Assembly (NCBI RefSeq): GCF_900112395.1
Contig: NZ_FOLN01000003.1
Coordinates: forward strand, 310,001-374,000
Source: Algibacter lectus
GTDB taxonomy: Bacteria > Bacteroidota > Bacteroidia > Flavobacteriales > Flavobacteriaceae
DNA: 64,000 nucleotides
Direction: 5' to 3'
Made by a program: the position numbers and the translations under genes. Shown here in pieces: positions 36,242-44,781 of the stretch (position 1 is the stretch's first letter; each line of letters begins with the position of its first letter). A model generated the notes under the pieces. It saw only the letters and a list, made by a program, of their open reading frames with translations. It did no database searches and was not told where the DNA came from.

Positions 36242-36319
36242 CAAAATAAAGGCATAAACGTAATTTTAAGGTTACGTAATTATTAAACAACAGTAATTAA
36301 AACGTTACCCTGATGTTAA
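36242..36319 (-). promoter_or_regulatory. Pho-like promoter with six half-sites
   Basis: Minus strand, exact 11-bp steps: TTAACA (36319-36314), GTAACG (36308-36303), ATTACT (36297-36292), TTAATA (36286-36281), GTAACC (36275-36270), ATTACG (36264-36259). The -7-like TTATTTTG (36249-36242) is followed by CA. No -33 TTG. Confidence 0.7.
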
Positions 36320-36379
36320 GCGAATTTTTATTTATGTTTTAATAGGAAATGTTATCTTGCCTGCACATAAATTTTTACC

Positions 36380-37720
36380 ATGAACTGGGAGCAATTACTA
36401 TCCTTAAAGCGCTTTGGCGACACCAATAAACGTATTAGAAAAGAGCAAGACGAAACCCGTTTAGGCTTCGAGGTCGATTACGATCGTGTTATTTTTTCAT
36501 CAGAATTTAGAAGTTTACAAGATAAAACTCAAGTCATTCCATTATCTGAAACCGATTTTGTACACACCAGATTAACCCACAGTTTAGAGGTTAGTGTTGT
36601 GGGTAGATCGCTTGGCCGTTTGGTTGGTAAAAAACTACTAGAAAAACACCCGCATTTACAAAGTTCATTGGGGTATCAAGCTAACGATTTTGGAGCCATT
36701 GTAGCCGCAGCAGCTTTAGCGCACGATATTGGTAATCCACCATTTGGACATTCAGGAGAAAAAGCAATAGGTGAATTTTTTATAACAGGAGCGGGAAAAA
36801 ATTTCCGAAGCCAGTTGACAGATAAAGAATATCAAGATCTTTGCGATTTTGAAGGTAATGCTAACGGATTCAAAATTTTAACCGAAGATCGTGCAGGACG
36901 CCCTGGTGGATTAAGGTTGTGTTACGCCACACTAGGTGCTTTCATGAAATACCCAAAAGAGTCCTTGCCTAAAAAGCCAACAAAACATATAGCCGATAAA
37001 AAATACGGTTTTTTTCAAAGTGAAAAAGAAGCTTTTCAAGATGTTGCGAACGAACTTGGTTTAATAAAACGGAGTGAAAGCGATATTAGCTACTCACGCC
37101 ACCCATTAGCATTTTTGGTAGAGGCCGCCGATGATATTTGCTACACCATAATCGATTTTGAAGATGGTATCAACCTTGGACTTATTCAAGAAGAATATGC
37201 GTTAGAATACCTTTCAAAAATTATTCGTCATAATATTAGACCCGAAAGTTATTATGCGCTTTCTACCAAAGAAGACCGTATAGGTTACCTACGTGCACTC
37301 TCTATTGGCTCGCTAATAAACGAAGCTGTAGATATTTTTATGGATAACGAAGAAGCTATTTTAAATGGCACTTTCGATACCGGATTGCTCGATAAAAGTC
37401 AATACGAAGCCCAAATAAACGATATTATAAAAATAAGTATCGATAACGTTTACCAATCTACCGAAGTCGTCGATAAAGAAATTGCAGGTTACGGCGTTAT
37501 AAACACTCTGCTAAATACCTACGCCACAGCAGTAAACAACGGCTTTAACAACACGGCATCAAATTACGACAAACTTATACTAAAAAGCTTGCCAAAAAAC
37601 ATCAATACCACCAGCACAAGTCTATATAAGCGCCTATCTAGCGTGTGTTATTACGTGTCTTTGCTGTCCGATAGTAAAGCCATTTTAGAATACAAAAAAA
37701 TAAAAGGAATCGGATTTTAA
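36380..37720 (+). CDS. dgt: Deoxyguanosinetriphosphate triphosphohydrolase (dGTPase)
   Basis: HD-domain enzyme that hydrolyses dGTP (or other dNTPs) to the nucleoside and triphosphate, keeping dNTP pools in check. 446 residues. Metal ligands lie in TRLTHSLEVS (His), AHDIGNPPFGHSGEKA (HD pair) and the later Asp in EAADDICYTIIDFEDG. The N terminus QDETRLGFEVDYDRVIFSSEF is typical of the dGTPase group. Single gene, no signal peptide. Confidence 0.94.
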   Translation: MNWEQLLSLKRFGDTNKRIRKEQDETRLGFEVDYDRVIFSSEFRSLQDKTQVIPLSETDFVHTRLTHSLEVSVVGRSLGRLVGKKLLEKHPHLQSSLGYQANDFGAIVAAAALAHDIGNPPFGHSGEKAIGEFFITGAGKNFRSQLTDKEYQDLCDFEGNANGFKILTEDRAGRPGGLRLCYATLGAFMKYPKESLPKKPTKHIADKKYGFFQSEKEAFQDVANELGLIKRSESDISYSRHPLAFLVEAADDICYTIIDFEDGINLGLIQEEYALEYLSKIIRHNIRPESYYALSTKEDRIGYLRALSIGSLINEAVDIFMDNEEAILNGTFDTGLLDKSQYEAQINDIIKISIDNVYQSTEVVDKEIAGYGVINTLLNTYATAVNNGFNNTASNYDKLILKSLPKNINTTSTSLYKRLSSVCYYVSLLSDSKAILEYKKIKGIGF

Positions 37721-37731
37721 AACCATAGTTT

Positions 37732-37835
37732 GGGCGTTACCCAAGGGTCGGGCTTTCACTACTCGCTTTTTTGTGTTGCAATAGGTGCAACAACACAAAA
37801 AGAGCTCAAACAAGCCGTTCAATCCCTAACGCAAA
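37732..37835 (+). repeat. Intergenic repeat element, copy 1
   Basis: About 104 bp starting GGGCGTTACCCAAGGGTCGG and ending CAATCCCTAACGCA, with an internal hairpin near 37769-37802 (TTTTTGTGTTGCA against TGCAACAACACAAAAA). A diverged copy in the opposite orientation is at 61626-61725. The ends match a small intergenic repeat I associate with Flavobacteriaceae genomes. No coding capacity. Confidence 0.65.
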
Positions 37836-37884
37836 TTCGGCTAAACCTTAAAGTTTAGTCGTTAAAATATTATAAATTTATCTC

Positions 37885-38820
37885 ATGAAAATTTTACACC
37901 TCGATACCAATCACGAATTATTAATTGAGCAATTAGCCCAAGCAGGCTTCACAAATCACGAAGATTATACTTCTACAAAACCTGAAATAGAAGCTAAAAT
38001 TGGTGAATATGATGGTATTGTTTTGCGTAGCCGTTTCACCATCGATAAGCAATTTTTAGATGCAGCAACAAACCTTAAGTTTATAGGTAGAGTAGGTGCA
38101 GGCTTAGAAAATATAGATTGCGATTATGCCGAACAAAAAGGTGTGTATTTAGTTTCCGCACCCGAAGGAAACCGTAATGCCGTAGGCGAGCATAGTTTAG
38201 GTATGCTTTTATCATTGTTTAATAAACTAAACAAAGCCGATGCCGAAGTACGCGAAGGCAAATGGCTTCGCGAAGCCAATAGAGGTATCGAGCTCGACGG
38301 AAAAACGGTTGGTTTAATAGGTTACGGAAACATGGGTAAGGCCTTTGCTAAAAAGCTTAGAGGTTTCGATGTAGAGGTGTTATGCTACGATATAAAAGCC
38401 AATGTAGGCGATGTAAACGCAAAACAAGTAACATTAGCCGAGTTTCAAGAAAAAGTAGATGTAATAAGCTTGCATACACCACAAACGCCACTAACGGTAA
38501 ACATGATAAATGCTGAGTTTATCAATGCTGTTAAAAAACCATTCTGGCTAATAAATACAGCACGCGGAAAAAGTGTAGTGACTACCGATTTAATGAACGC
38601 TTTAAAATCTGAAAAAATTCTAGGTGCCGGACTCGATGTTTTAGAATACGAAAAAGCATCTTTCGAGAATTTATTTACAAGTAGCATGCCCGAAGCTTTT
38701 CAATATTTAATAGATTCGGAAAACGTGCTCTTAACACCGCATGTTGCTGGCTGGACTATAGAAAGTAAAGAAAAACTAGCACAAACTATAGTAGATAAGG
38801 TTCTAGCTAAATTTTGTTAA
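37885..38820 (+). CDS. D-isomer 2-hydroxyacid dehydrogenase (phosphoglycerate dehydrogenase-like)
   Basis: 311-residue NAD-dependent dehydrogenase. The Rossmann motif GLIGYGNMGKAFAKKLRGF lies in the middle. Catalytic Arg, Glu and His are in INTARGKS, GLDVLEYE and LLTPHVAGWT. RVGAGLENIDCDYAEQKGV matches the SerA/2-hydroxyacid group. It lacks the C-terminal ACT domain of long SerA proteins. Either serine synthesis (3-phosphoglycerate) or another 2-hydroxyacid is possible. No serC is adjacent, so no symbol is given. Confidence 0.87.
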   Translation: MKILHLDTNHELLIEQLAQAGFTNHEDYTSTKPEIEAKIGEYDGIVLRSRFTIDKQFLDAATNLKFIGRVGAGLENIDCDYAEQKGVYLVSAPEGNRNAVGEHSLGMLLSLFNKLNKADAEVREGKWLREANRGIELDGKTVGLIGYGNMGKAFAKKLRGFDVEVLCYDIKANVGDVNAKQVTLAEFQEKVDVISLHTPQTPLTVNMINAEFINAVKKPFWLINTARGKSVVTTDLMNALKSEKILGAGLDVLEYEKASFENLFTSSMPEAFQYLIDSENVLLTPHVAGWTIESKEKLAQTIVDKVLAKFC

Positions 38821-38844
38821 CTTTATGTTTTCAAAATAAAAAGT

Positions 38845-39300
38845 ATGCCAACTAAAGCTACAACCGTTACTGATTACTTAAATGCGTTACCCGAAGATCG
38901 GAAAGTAGCCGTAAATAAGTTGCGCGAGCAAATACTAGATAATTTACCAAAAGGCGTTGTAGAGCACATAAGTTACGGCATGTTGGGGTATGTAATTCCG
39001 CATACGGTTTATCCTAGCGGTTATCATTGTGATAATAAATTACCCCTGCCATTCATGAATTTGGCAAATCAGAAAAACTTTATAGCCGTATATAGTATGT
39101 TACTTTACGCCAAGCCCGATCTTATGGATTGGTTTGTTACCGAGTATTCAAAACGCTGTAAGTATAAACTCGATATGGGTAAAAGCTGTGTGCGTTTCAA
39201 AAAAATGGAGGATATTCCATTTGAGCTAATTGGTGAGTTAACAGCAAAAGTTACGGTCCAAGAGTGGATTGAAATTTACGAGAATTCAATAAAAAAATAA
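38845..39300 (+). CDS. DUF1801-family protein
   Basis: 151 residues with the DUF1801 (YdhG-like) fold signatures: TVTDYLNALPEDRKVAVNKLREQI at the start, EHISYGMLGYVI in the middle and CKLDMGKSCVRFKKMEDIP-like strands later (here KYKLDMGKSCVRFKKMED). The biochemical role of the family is unknown. It lies 24 bp after the dehydrogenase gene and 33 bp before a VOC gene in the same direction. Confidence 0.85.
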   Translation: MPTKATTVTDYLNALPEDRKVAVNKLREQILDNLPKGVVEHISYGMLGYVIPHTVYPSGYHCDNKLPLPFMNLANQKNFIAVYSMLLYAKPDLMDWFVTEYSKRCKYKLDMGKSCVRFKKMEDIPFELIGELTAKVTVQEWIEIYENSIKK

Positions 39301-39333
39301 TAATGCTTTCTTCCTAAGAAAAAAAATAAGGCT

Positions 39334-39717
39334 ATGAAAAGAGTAACAGGGATAGGTGGTTTGTTTTTTAAAACAAAAGATCCAAAAGCAACAAAAAATT
39401 GGTACAAAAAACATTTAGGTTTTAATACCGACGATTATGGTAGCACGTTTTGGTGGAAAGATAAAGAAGGTAAAGATTGTTCTACACAATGGAGTCCGTT
39501 TTCCGAAGACACAAAATACTACGAGCCTTCTAAAAAAGATTTTATGTTTAATTATCGTGTAGAAAATTTACATGAGTTACTTAAAGTTTTAAAAGAAGAA
39601 GGCGTTACCATTGTTGGTGAAGTTGAAGAATACGAGTACGGAAAGTTCGGCTGGATTTTAGATAACGATGGTAATAAAATTGAGCTTTGGGAGCCTAACG
39701 ATAGTGCTTTTTTGTAA
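39334..39717 (+). CDS. VOC-family (glyoxalase/bleomycin-resistance-like) protein
   Basis: 127 residues forming one vicinal-oxygen-chelate module pair: GIGGLFFKTKDPKATKNWYKKHLGF at the start and GKFGWILDNDGNKIELWEP at the end, with Glu in the latter placed as a metal ligand. The substrate cannot be told from sequence. Part of a run of small co-directional genes (38.8-39.7 kb). Confidence 0.88.
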   Translation: MKRVTGIGGLFFKTKDPKATKNWYKKHLGFNTDDYGSTFWWKDKEGKDCSTQWSPFSEDTKYYEPSKKDFMFNYRVENLHELLKVLKEEGVTIVGEVEEYEYGKFGWILDNDGNKIELWEPNDSAFL

Positions 39718-39749
39718 ATTACCAGCGCAATAATACAACTTCAATTTAA

Positions 39750-40514
39750 TTGACTTACCTCGAAATTATTCAGGATTATAGTTTATCTACATTACAATGG
39801 TTAGCCATTGGTTTTGCTGTGTTTTTACTTGGGATGTCTAAATCTGGAATAAAAGGCATCGGCATTATTATTGTGGTTATGTTAGCCTTTGTTTTTGGCG
39901 AAAAAGCATCGACTGGTGTTTTGTTGCCCATGCTTATTTGTGCCGATATTTTTGCTGTAATTTATTATAATCGGCATGCACAATGGGATATTATTAAAAA
40001 GCTAATTCCATGGATGATTGTTGGTGTGCTAGTTGGTGTATGGGTTGGTAACGATATTTCCGAATTGGTTTTTAAACGGCTTATGGCTATCATTATAATA
40101 GGTTCGGTTTTAGTCATGATTTATACCGAGCGTAAAAAATCAGATACTATTCCTACCAATAAATGGTTTTCTAAAACAGCAGGGTTTTTAGCGGGTTTCA
40201 CAACTATGATCGGAAATTTGGCCGGACCGGTTTCAAATATTTATTTTCTTGCCATGCGTTTTCCAAAAAACGAATTTATTGGCACAGCTGCTTGGTTGTT
40301 TTTTATAATTAATGTGTTTAAACTCCCTTTTCATATTTTTGTTTGGGGTACGGTAACAAAACAGACCTTAGTTTTAAATTTTACTTTAATTCCAGTTGTG
40401 ATTATAGGTTTTTTTACAGGTGCTTATTTAGTAAAACGCATATCAAATGTTAATTATCGTAATTTTATTCTTACATCTACTGCTATTGGCGGGCTTATAA
40501 TGTTATTTCGTTAG
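39750..40514 (+). CDS. TSUP-family (TauE/SafE) membrane transporter with TTG start
   Basis: 254 residues, about 8 membrane helices, of the sulfite/sulfonate exporter-like TauE/SafE family. The halves show the characteristic GMSKSGIKGIGIIIV and AGFTTMIGNLAGPVSNIYFL. The reading frame is closed by a TAA directly before the TTG at 39750, and the next ATG (near 39834) lies inside helix 1. The TTG is therefore the best start. Anion substrate unknown; some family members export sulfite or organosulfonates. Confidence 0.85.
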   Translation: MTYLEIIQDYSLSTLQWLAIGFAVFLLGMSKSGIKGIGIIIVVMLAFVFGEKASTGVLLPMLICADIFAVIYYNRHAQWDIIKKLIPWMIVGVLVGVWVGNDISELVFKRLMAIIIIGSVLVMIYTERKKSDTIPTNKWFSKTAGFLAGFTTMIGNLAGPVSNIYFLAMRFPKNEFIGTAAWLFFIINVFKLPFHIFVWGTVTKQTLVLNFTLIPVVIIGFFTGAYLVKRISNVNYRNFILTSTAIGGLIMLFR

Positions 40515-40581
40515 GTTTTAATAGTTTTGTAGAATATTTTTTTTATTACCTTTAACATCTAATAAATTTTAACTTATAACA

Positions 40582-40947
40582 ATGTCAGACGAAAAAAATT
40601 TAGGCGACGATCTTAACGATATGTTAGGCGATGCTAAAGATGGTGCAAAAAAAGCAGCTGGTGAAGCTAAGCAATCAGCTTCAGAATTCTCAAAAGGCGC
40701 AAGCGAAGTGCTAGACGCAGAAAATAAAAAATTAGTTGCAGGTGTTGTAGCTATTTTAATTGGTAGTTTAGGAATCCATAAATTTATTTTAGGATATACT
40801 AAAGAAGGTATTATTCAAATAGTAGCTACTTTTGTTACTTGTGGTATAGCAGGTATTATTCCATTTATAGAAGGAATCATCTATTTAACTAAATCTGATG
40901 AAGAATTTTATAATACATATCAAGTTGGAAAGAAAGGTTGGTTCTAA
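40582..40947 (+). CDS. TM2-domain membrane protein with charged helical N terminus
   Basis: 121 residues. Residues 1-50 are hydrophilic and Lys/Ala/Asp-rich (GDAKDGAKKAAGEAKQSASE), resembling stress-type amphipathic helices. Residues 52-110 form a TM2 domain: two membrane helices with GSLGIHKFILGYTKEGIIQI between them. TM2 proteins are widespread and poorly characterised. A -7-like TACCTTTA is near 40547. A strong terminator follows. Confidence 0.85.
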   Translation: MSDEKNLGDDLNDMLGDAKDGAKKAAGEAKQSASEFSKGASEVLDAENKKLVAGVVAILIGSLGIHKFILGYTKEGIIQIVATFVTCGIAGIIPFIEGIIYLTKSDEEFYNTYQVGKKGWF

Positions 40948-40968
40948 CCCTCAATTTTTTCAAGATAT

Positions 40969-41003
40969 AAAAAAAGCTGAAACCTTATGGTTTCAGCTTT
41001 TTT
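40969..41003. terminator. Bidirectional terminator between TM2 gene and olsF
   Basis: Stem AAAAAAGCTGAAACC/GGTTTCAGCTTTTTT, loop TTAT, between convergent genes. Confidence 0.9.
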
Positions 41004-41028
41004 CATTTTATGTAACTAAGAATAAGTG

Positions 41029-42864
41029 TTAAGATTCAGTATTTGTGTTTCCTGTAAACTTACGTTCTAATTCTGCTTGAAACTCTTCCATTACTGGGCG
41101 AACTGTACTTTCTGGTAAGTCGGCTATTTTAATATACATTAAGCCGTCTACGGCGTTATTAAATAGCGGGTCTACGTTAAATGCTACTAAGCGAGCATTT
41201 TGTTTTATGTACTTTTTAAGTAATACAGGCAGGCGCAATGCACCTGGTTCTATTTCGTCAATAAGCTTATCGAATTTATTTAAATCTGCTTCCGTTTCAT
41301 CGAAAACAAAATCTTTATCGGCATCTTTCAGCTTCACTTTAAATTCCTTTTTAGGGTGTACGTATTGCGCAATATAAGGATCATAGTAATGCGATTTCAT
41401 AAACTCAATCATTAACGATTTTGAGAAATTAGAAAACTGATTACTTATACTCACCCCACCAATTAGAAATTTATGCTCTGGGAAACGCAAGGTAATATGT
41501 ACTATACCTTTCCAAAGTAAAAATAAAGGCATTGGTTTTTGTTGGTATTCTTTAATAATGAAAGCCCGACCCATTTCTATAGATTGGCTCATCATTTTAT
41601 ACAGTTCAGGCTCGAATCTAAATAAATCTTGAAGGTAGAAGCCGTCTATGCCATATTTTTCAAATATTTGAGAGCCTAAGCCCATACGGTAAGCGCCAGC
41701 AAGTATGTTGCGCTCGCGATCCCATAAAAACATGTGGTGATAATATTGATCAAAGGCATCTAAATCTATAGCTTCATTAGTGCCTTCTCCAACTTCACGG
41801 AAAGTGATTTCGCGTAAGCGGCCAATTTCACGTAATATGTTTGGTGCATCTTTAGCTTGAGCTAAAAACACCTCGTAATTTTTACTTTCTAGAAGTCTAG
41901 AGTCGCTTGCTCTAAGCGCTTCAACTTCTTTTTTCATAATAACAGCGTCTACCGGTGTTACAATGTTTTTAGGTGGTTTGGGGTTTTTTAATGTAGATGA
42001 AATGCTATCTAGTATTTTCGATTTCTTTTCAAAAGCATTAGCCAACATGTATGTTTTCTTTCTTAAAAAATTAGAAAAATCATCTAAGGAAACATGTTCT
42101 TTTTGGTCGGCAACCGAAATAGGTTTCCCGATTCTTACTTTTATAATTCGTCGTTTTTGACTTAAAACCTCCGATGGAAGTTTAGCTGTTCTAAAGGTGT
42201 CGCTAATTTTAGAAAGCCTGTAAAATAACTTACTGTTTTTAGCATGAAAGTATATTGGTACCACCGGTACTTCGGCACGTTTTATTAATTTTAGTGCAGA
42301 TTCTTCCCAAGGTTTATCGATTACTAATTTCCCGTCTCTGTAAGTTGAAACTTCTCCGGCAGGAAACAAACCTAGCGGATGCCCGGCGCGTAAGTGTAGA
42401 ATAGAGTTTTTAAAACCAGCAATGCTCGATTTGGCATCTTTTCTCCCTTCAAAAGGGTTTACTGGCATAATATAAGGTTGCATAGGTTGTATGCGGTGTA
42501 GCAAGAAATTAGCTATTATTTTAAAATCGTCGCGCTGTTCTAGCATTAATTTTAAAAGTAAAACACCATCGATACCACCGAGTGGATGGTTTGAAACCGT
42601 GATATAAGCACCATCTTTAGGTAGACGTTTTAAATCTTCCTCTGGTATTTCGAATTTAATTTGAAATTCTTCTAAAATTTTATCTAAAAACTCGATGCCT
42701 TCGAGGTGATTATTACGCTTATAAAACTTATCTATGGTTGATATTTTAAGCACTTTCATAAGGAGCCAGCCAATAAAAGTGCCAATAAAACCATATTTAT
42801 CTAGTTTTATCGCTTTAGCTACTTCTTTTGGGGTAACTAAGCCTATGTTCGTTGAGTTGGTCAT
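41029..42864 (-). CDS. olsF: Bifunctional ornithine-lipid synthase OlsF (PlsC-like + N-acyltransferase)
   Basis: 611 residues in two enzyme halves. The N-terminal half (about 60-260) is a lysophospholipid acyltransferase with SNHPLGGIDGVLLL (HPxGGxD) and GLFPAGEVSTY. The C-terminal half (about 315-520) is an OlsB/haemolysin-type acyltransferase: LREIGRLREITFREVGEG, DQYYHHMFLWDRER, GFYLQDLFRF. This arrangement is that of OlsF, which makes the phosphorus-free ornithine lipids of Flavobacterium and Serratia by N- then O-acylation of ornithine. The call rests on architecture and motifs. Confidence 0.85.
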   Translation of the reverse strand: MTNSTNIGLVTPKEVAKAIKLDKYGFIGTFIGWLLMKVLKISTIDKFYKRNNHLEGIEFLDKILEEFQIKFEIPEEDLKRLPKDGAYITVSNHPLGGIDGVLLLKLMLEQRDDFKIIANFLLHRIQPMQPYIMPVNPFEGRKDAKSSIAGFKNSILHLRAGHPLGLFPAGEVSTYRDGKLVIDKPWEESALKLIKRAEVPVVPIYFHAKNSKLFYRLSKISDTFRTAKLPSEVLSQKRRIIKVRIGKPISVADQKEHVSLDDFSNFLRKKTYMLANAFEKKSKILDSISSTLKNPKPPKNIVTPVDAVIMKKEVEALRASDSRLLESKNYEVFLAQAKDAPNILREIGRLREITFREVGEGTNEAIDLDAFDQYYHHMFLWDRERNILAGAYRMGLGSQIFEKYGIDGFYLQDLFRFEPELYKMMSQSIEMGRAFIIKEYQQKPMPLFLLWKGIVHITLRFPEHKFLIGGVSISNQFSNFSKSLMIEFMKSHYYDPYIAQYVHPKKEFKVKLKDADKDFVFDETEADLNKFDKLIDEIEPGALRLPVLLKKYIKQNARLVAFNVDPLFNNAVDGLMYIKIADLPESTVRPVMEEFQAELERKFTGNTNTES

Positions 42865-42895
42865 GGCTGTAAATGTACTAAAATATACGTTTTAA

Positions 42896-44146
42896 TTAAA
42901 CAGTAACTATTTGCACGGTTTCTGGGGTTAACTGTTTTAATAACACGGTTTTGTCTGTTTCAATTTTATTAATTGCCAAATCGTTATAATGGCGAATGGT
43001 GTAAAGCGAGGCGTTTTGGTGACAAACAACCTTAAATTTTGATTTTAAATGATGTAATAATGAATCGAGATTGTTGTAATTATTTTCGATACAAACAGAA
43101 AAACTTATAGCTGAATTTTGAATAACATCGACCTTCATCTTGTATTGATGTAAAAGGCTGAATATTTCGCTAATGTTTTCTTCAACAATATATGAAAAAT
43201 CTAAGGATGAAAGTGAAATTAAAACCTGATTCTTCTTCACAATAAAACACGGAATCATGGGGTCTAAAGTGGTGTTTTTACCAATTTTAGTACCGTTAGC
43301 TTCCGGATTTAAAAATGATTTTACATACAGCGAAATTTCTTTGCCTTGTAGAGGTTGTAAGGTTTTTGGGTGAATGACTGATGCACCGTAAAAAGCCAAT
43401 TCTATAGCTTCGCGATACGATATATTGTTTAATAGTTGAGCGTTTTCAAAGTAACGCGGATCGGCATTTAAAACACCCGGAACATCTTTCCAAATGGTTA
43501 CACTTTCTGCATTTAAGCAATAGGCGTAAATAGCTGCAGTATAGTCACTGCCTTCTCTGCCCAATGTTGTGGTGAAATTATTGGCATCGCTACCTAGAAA
43601 ACCTTGTGTAATGTTTAAAACAGACCGATTAAATGTGCTCGAAATTAATTGCTGTGTGGCGCTCCAGTTTACGTTGGCTCTGCGGTAATAGTTGTCGGTT
43701 TTTATATGTGTGCGAACATCAATCCAATTATTAGCGATGTTTATTTGATTTAAATATTCGCTAATTATAGTTGTTGAAACAAGTTCGCCAAAACCTATAA
43801 CTTGGTCGTAAACAAAACTGTAGTCGGGCGATTTATTACTAGTTAAAAACTGGTTGAGTTCACTAAAAAAAGTATTCACTTTTTTAAAAACTATATGGTC
43901 TTCATTTGGGAATAAATCTAGTATAATTTCATTATGAAACTTTTTAATTTCTTGTATGGCACTTTGTAATTCTGACTTGTTTTCAAAGTAATTTTTAATA
44001 ACAAGTTCTAGAGCATTGGTGGTTTTGCCCATAGCGGAAACAACTATTAGCGTGTTTTTATAACCTACTTTTTGTAAAACAGATGCTATGTTTTTTACAC
44101 CATTTGCATCTTTTACCGAGGCTCCACCAAATTTATAGACTTGCAT
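42896..44146 (-). CDS. Aspartate kinase
   Basis: Phosphorylates aspartate, the first step to lysine, threonine and methionine. 416 residues, monofunctional. The kinase domain opens with VYKFGGASVKDANGVKNIA and contains TLGREGSDYTAAI and KDVPGVLNADPRYFENA. The C-terminal part (about 300-405) carries two short ACT-like segments for feedback control. It lies 31 bp upstream of olsF and 25 bp after the GNAT gene in the same direction, so the three may be co-transcribed. Confidence 0.92.
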   Translation of the reverse strand: MQVYKFGGASVKDANGVKNIASVLQKVGYKNTLIVVSAMGKTTNALELVIKNYFENKSELQSAIQEIKKFHNEIILDLFPNEDHIVFKKVNTFFSELNQFLTSNKSPDYSFVYDQVIGFGELVSTTIISEYLNQINIANNWIDVRTHIKTDNYYRRANVNWSATQQLISSTFNRSVLNITQGFLGSDANNFTTTLGREGSDYTAAIYAYCLNAESVTIWKDVPGVLNADPRYFENAQLLNNISYREAIELAFYGASVIHPKTLQPLQGKEISLYVKSFLNPEANGTKIGKNTTLDPMIPCFIVKKNQVLISLSSLDFSYIVEENISEIFSLLHQYKMKVDVIQNSAISFSVCIENNYNNLDSLLHHLKSKFKVVCHQNASLYTIRHYNDLAINKIETDKTVLLKQLTPETVQIVTV

Positions 44147-44171
44147 GTTTACTTGTTTTATTTAAAGGATT

Positions 44172-44657
44172 TTAGATATTCAATTTTTCAATATACGTTT
44201 TTATGCCTGCTTCATCTAATTGAACTACATCCCAATCTCGCATTACATTTGCGCCTTTTTTCTCATAGAAAGCAATAGCTGGTTCGTTCCAGTCAATAAC
44301 TTCCCAGTTTATACGTTTAACGCCTTTATTGTGTCCGTATTTTACAACCTCGTCTAAAAGTGCTGTGCCCATACCCGAACCTCTCATTTTCTGACTTACA
44401 ATTAAATCTTCTAAATGAATTATTTTACCTTTCCATGTAGAGTAGCGGTTGTAAACCAGTGCAATGCCTTCTACTTTTTTATCCGCTTCAGCAACAAAAC
44501 AATGAAAAGCGGGTTGGGTTCCAAAGCCATCATTTTCTAAGTCTGCTAAGGTAACTTCAACCGCATCGGGTTCTTTTTCGAAAACAGCTAACTCGTTGAT
44601 TAGATGGAGAACTTGTGGCATATCCTCTTTTTTGGCGTTTCTTATTGTAAAATCCAT
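44172..44657 (-). CDS. GNAT-family N-acetyltransferase (SSAT-like)
   Basis: 161 residues, one GNAT domain. The acetyl-CoA loop is SQKMRGSGMGTALLDEVV, and EDLIV and INWEVIDWNEPAIAFYEKKGA match the diamine/thialysine acetyltransferase (SSAT) subgroup. It probably acetylates a small amine. First gene of a possible GNAT-aspartate kinase-olsF unit. Confidence 0.85.
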   Translation of the reverse strand: MDFTIRNAKKEDMPQVLHLINELAVFEKEPDAVEVTLADLENDGFGTQPAFHCFVAEADKKVEGIALVYNRYSTWKGKIIHLEDLIVSQKMRGSGMGTALLDEVVKYGHNKGVKRINWEVIDWNEPAIAFYEKKGANVMRDWDVVQLDEAGIKTYIEKLNI

Positions 44658-44728
44658 AATGAAAATTAAATTTTTTCAAATATACTTTAAAGTTAAATAT
44701 GTTTGGGTACATAACTTTAACGAAAACG

Positions 44729-44758
44729 TTGTAGTTTCTTATTTTTTATAGATATTTG
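44729..44758 (+). promoter_or_regulatory. Promoter of fbp
   Basis: TTG (44729-44731), 19 bp, GATATTTG (44751-44758), one mismatch from TAnnTTTG. The start would be about 18 nt before the fbp ATG. Confidence 0.6.
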
Positions 44759-44781
44759 CACAAACAAAACAAAACACTTTT

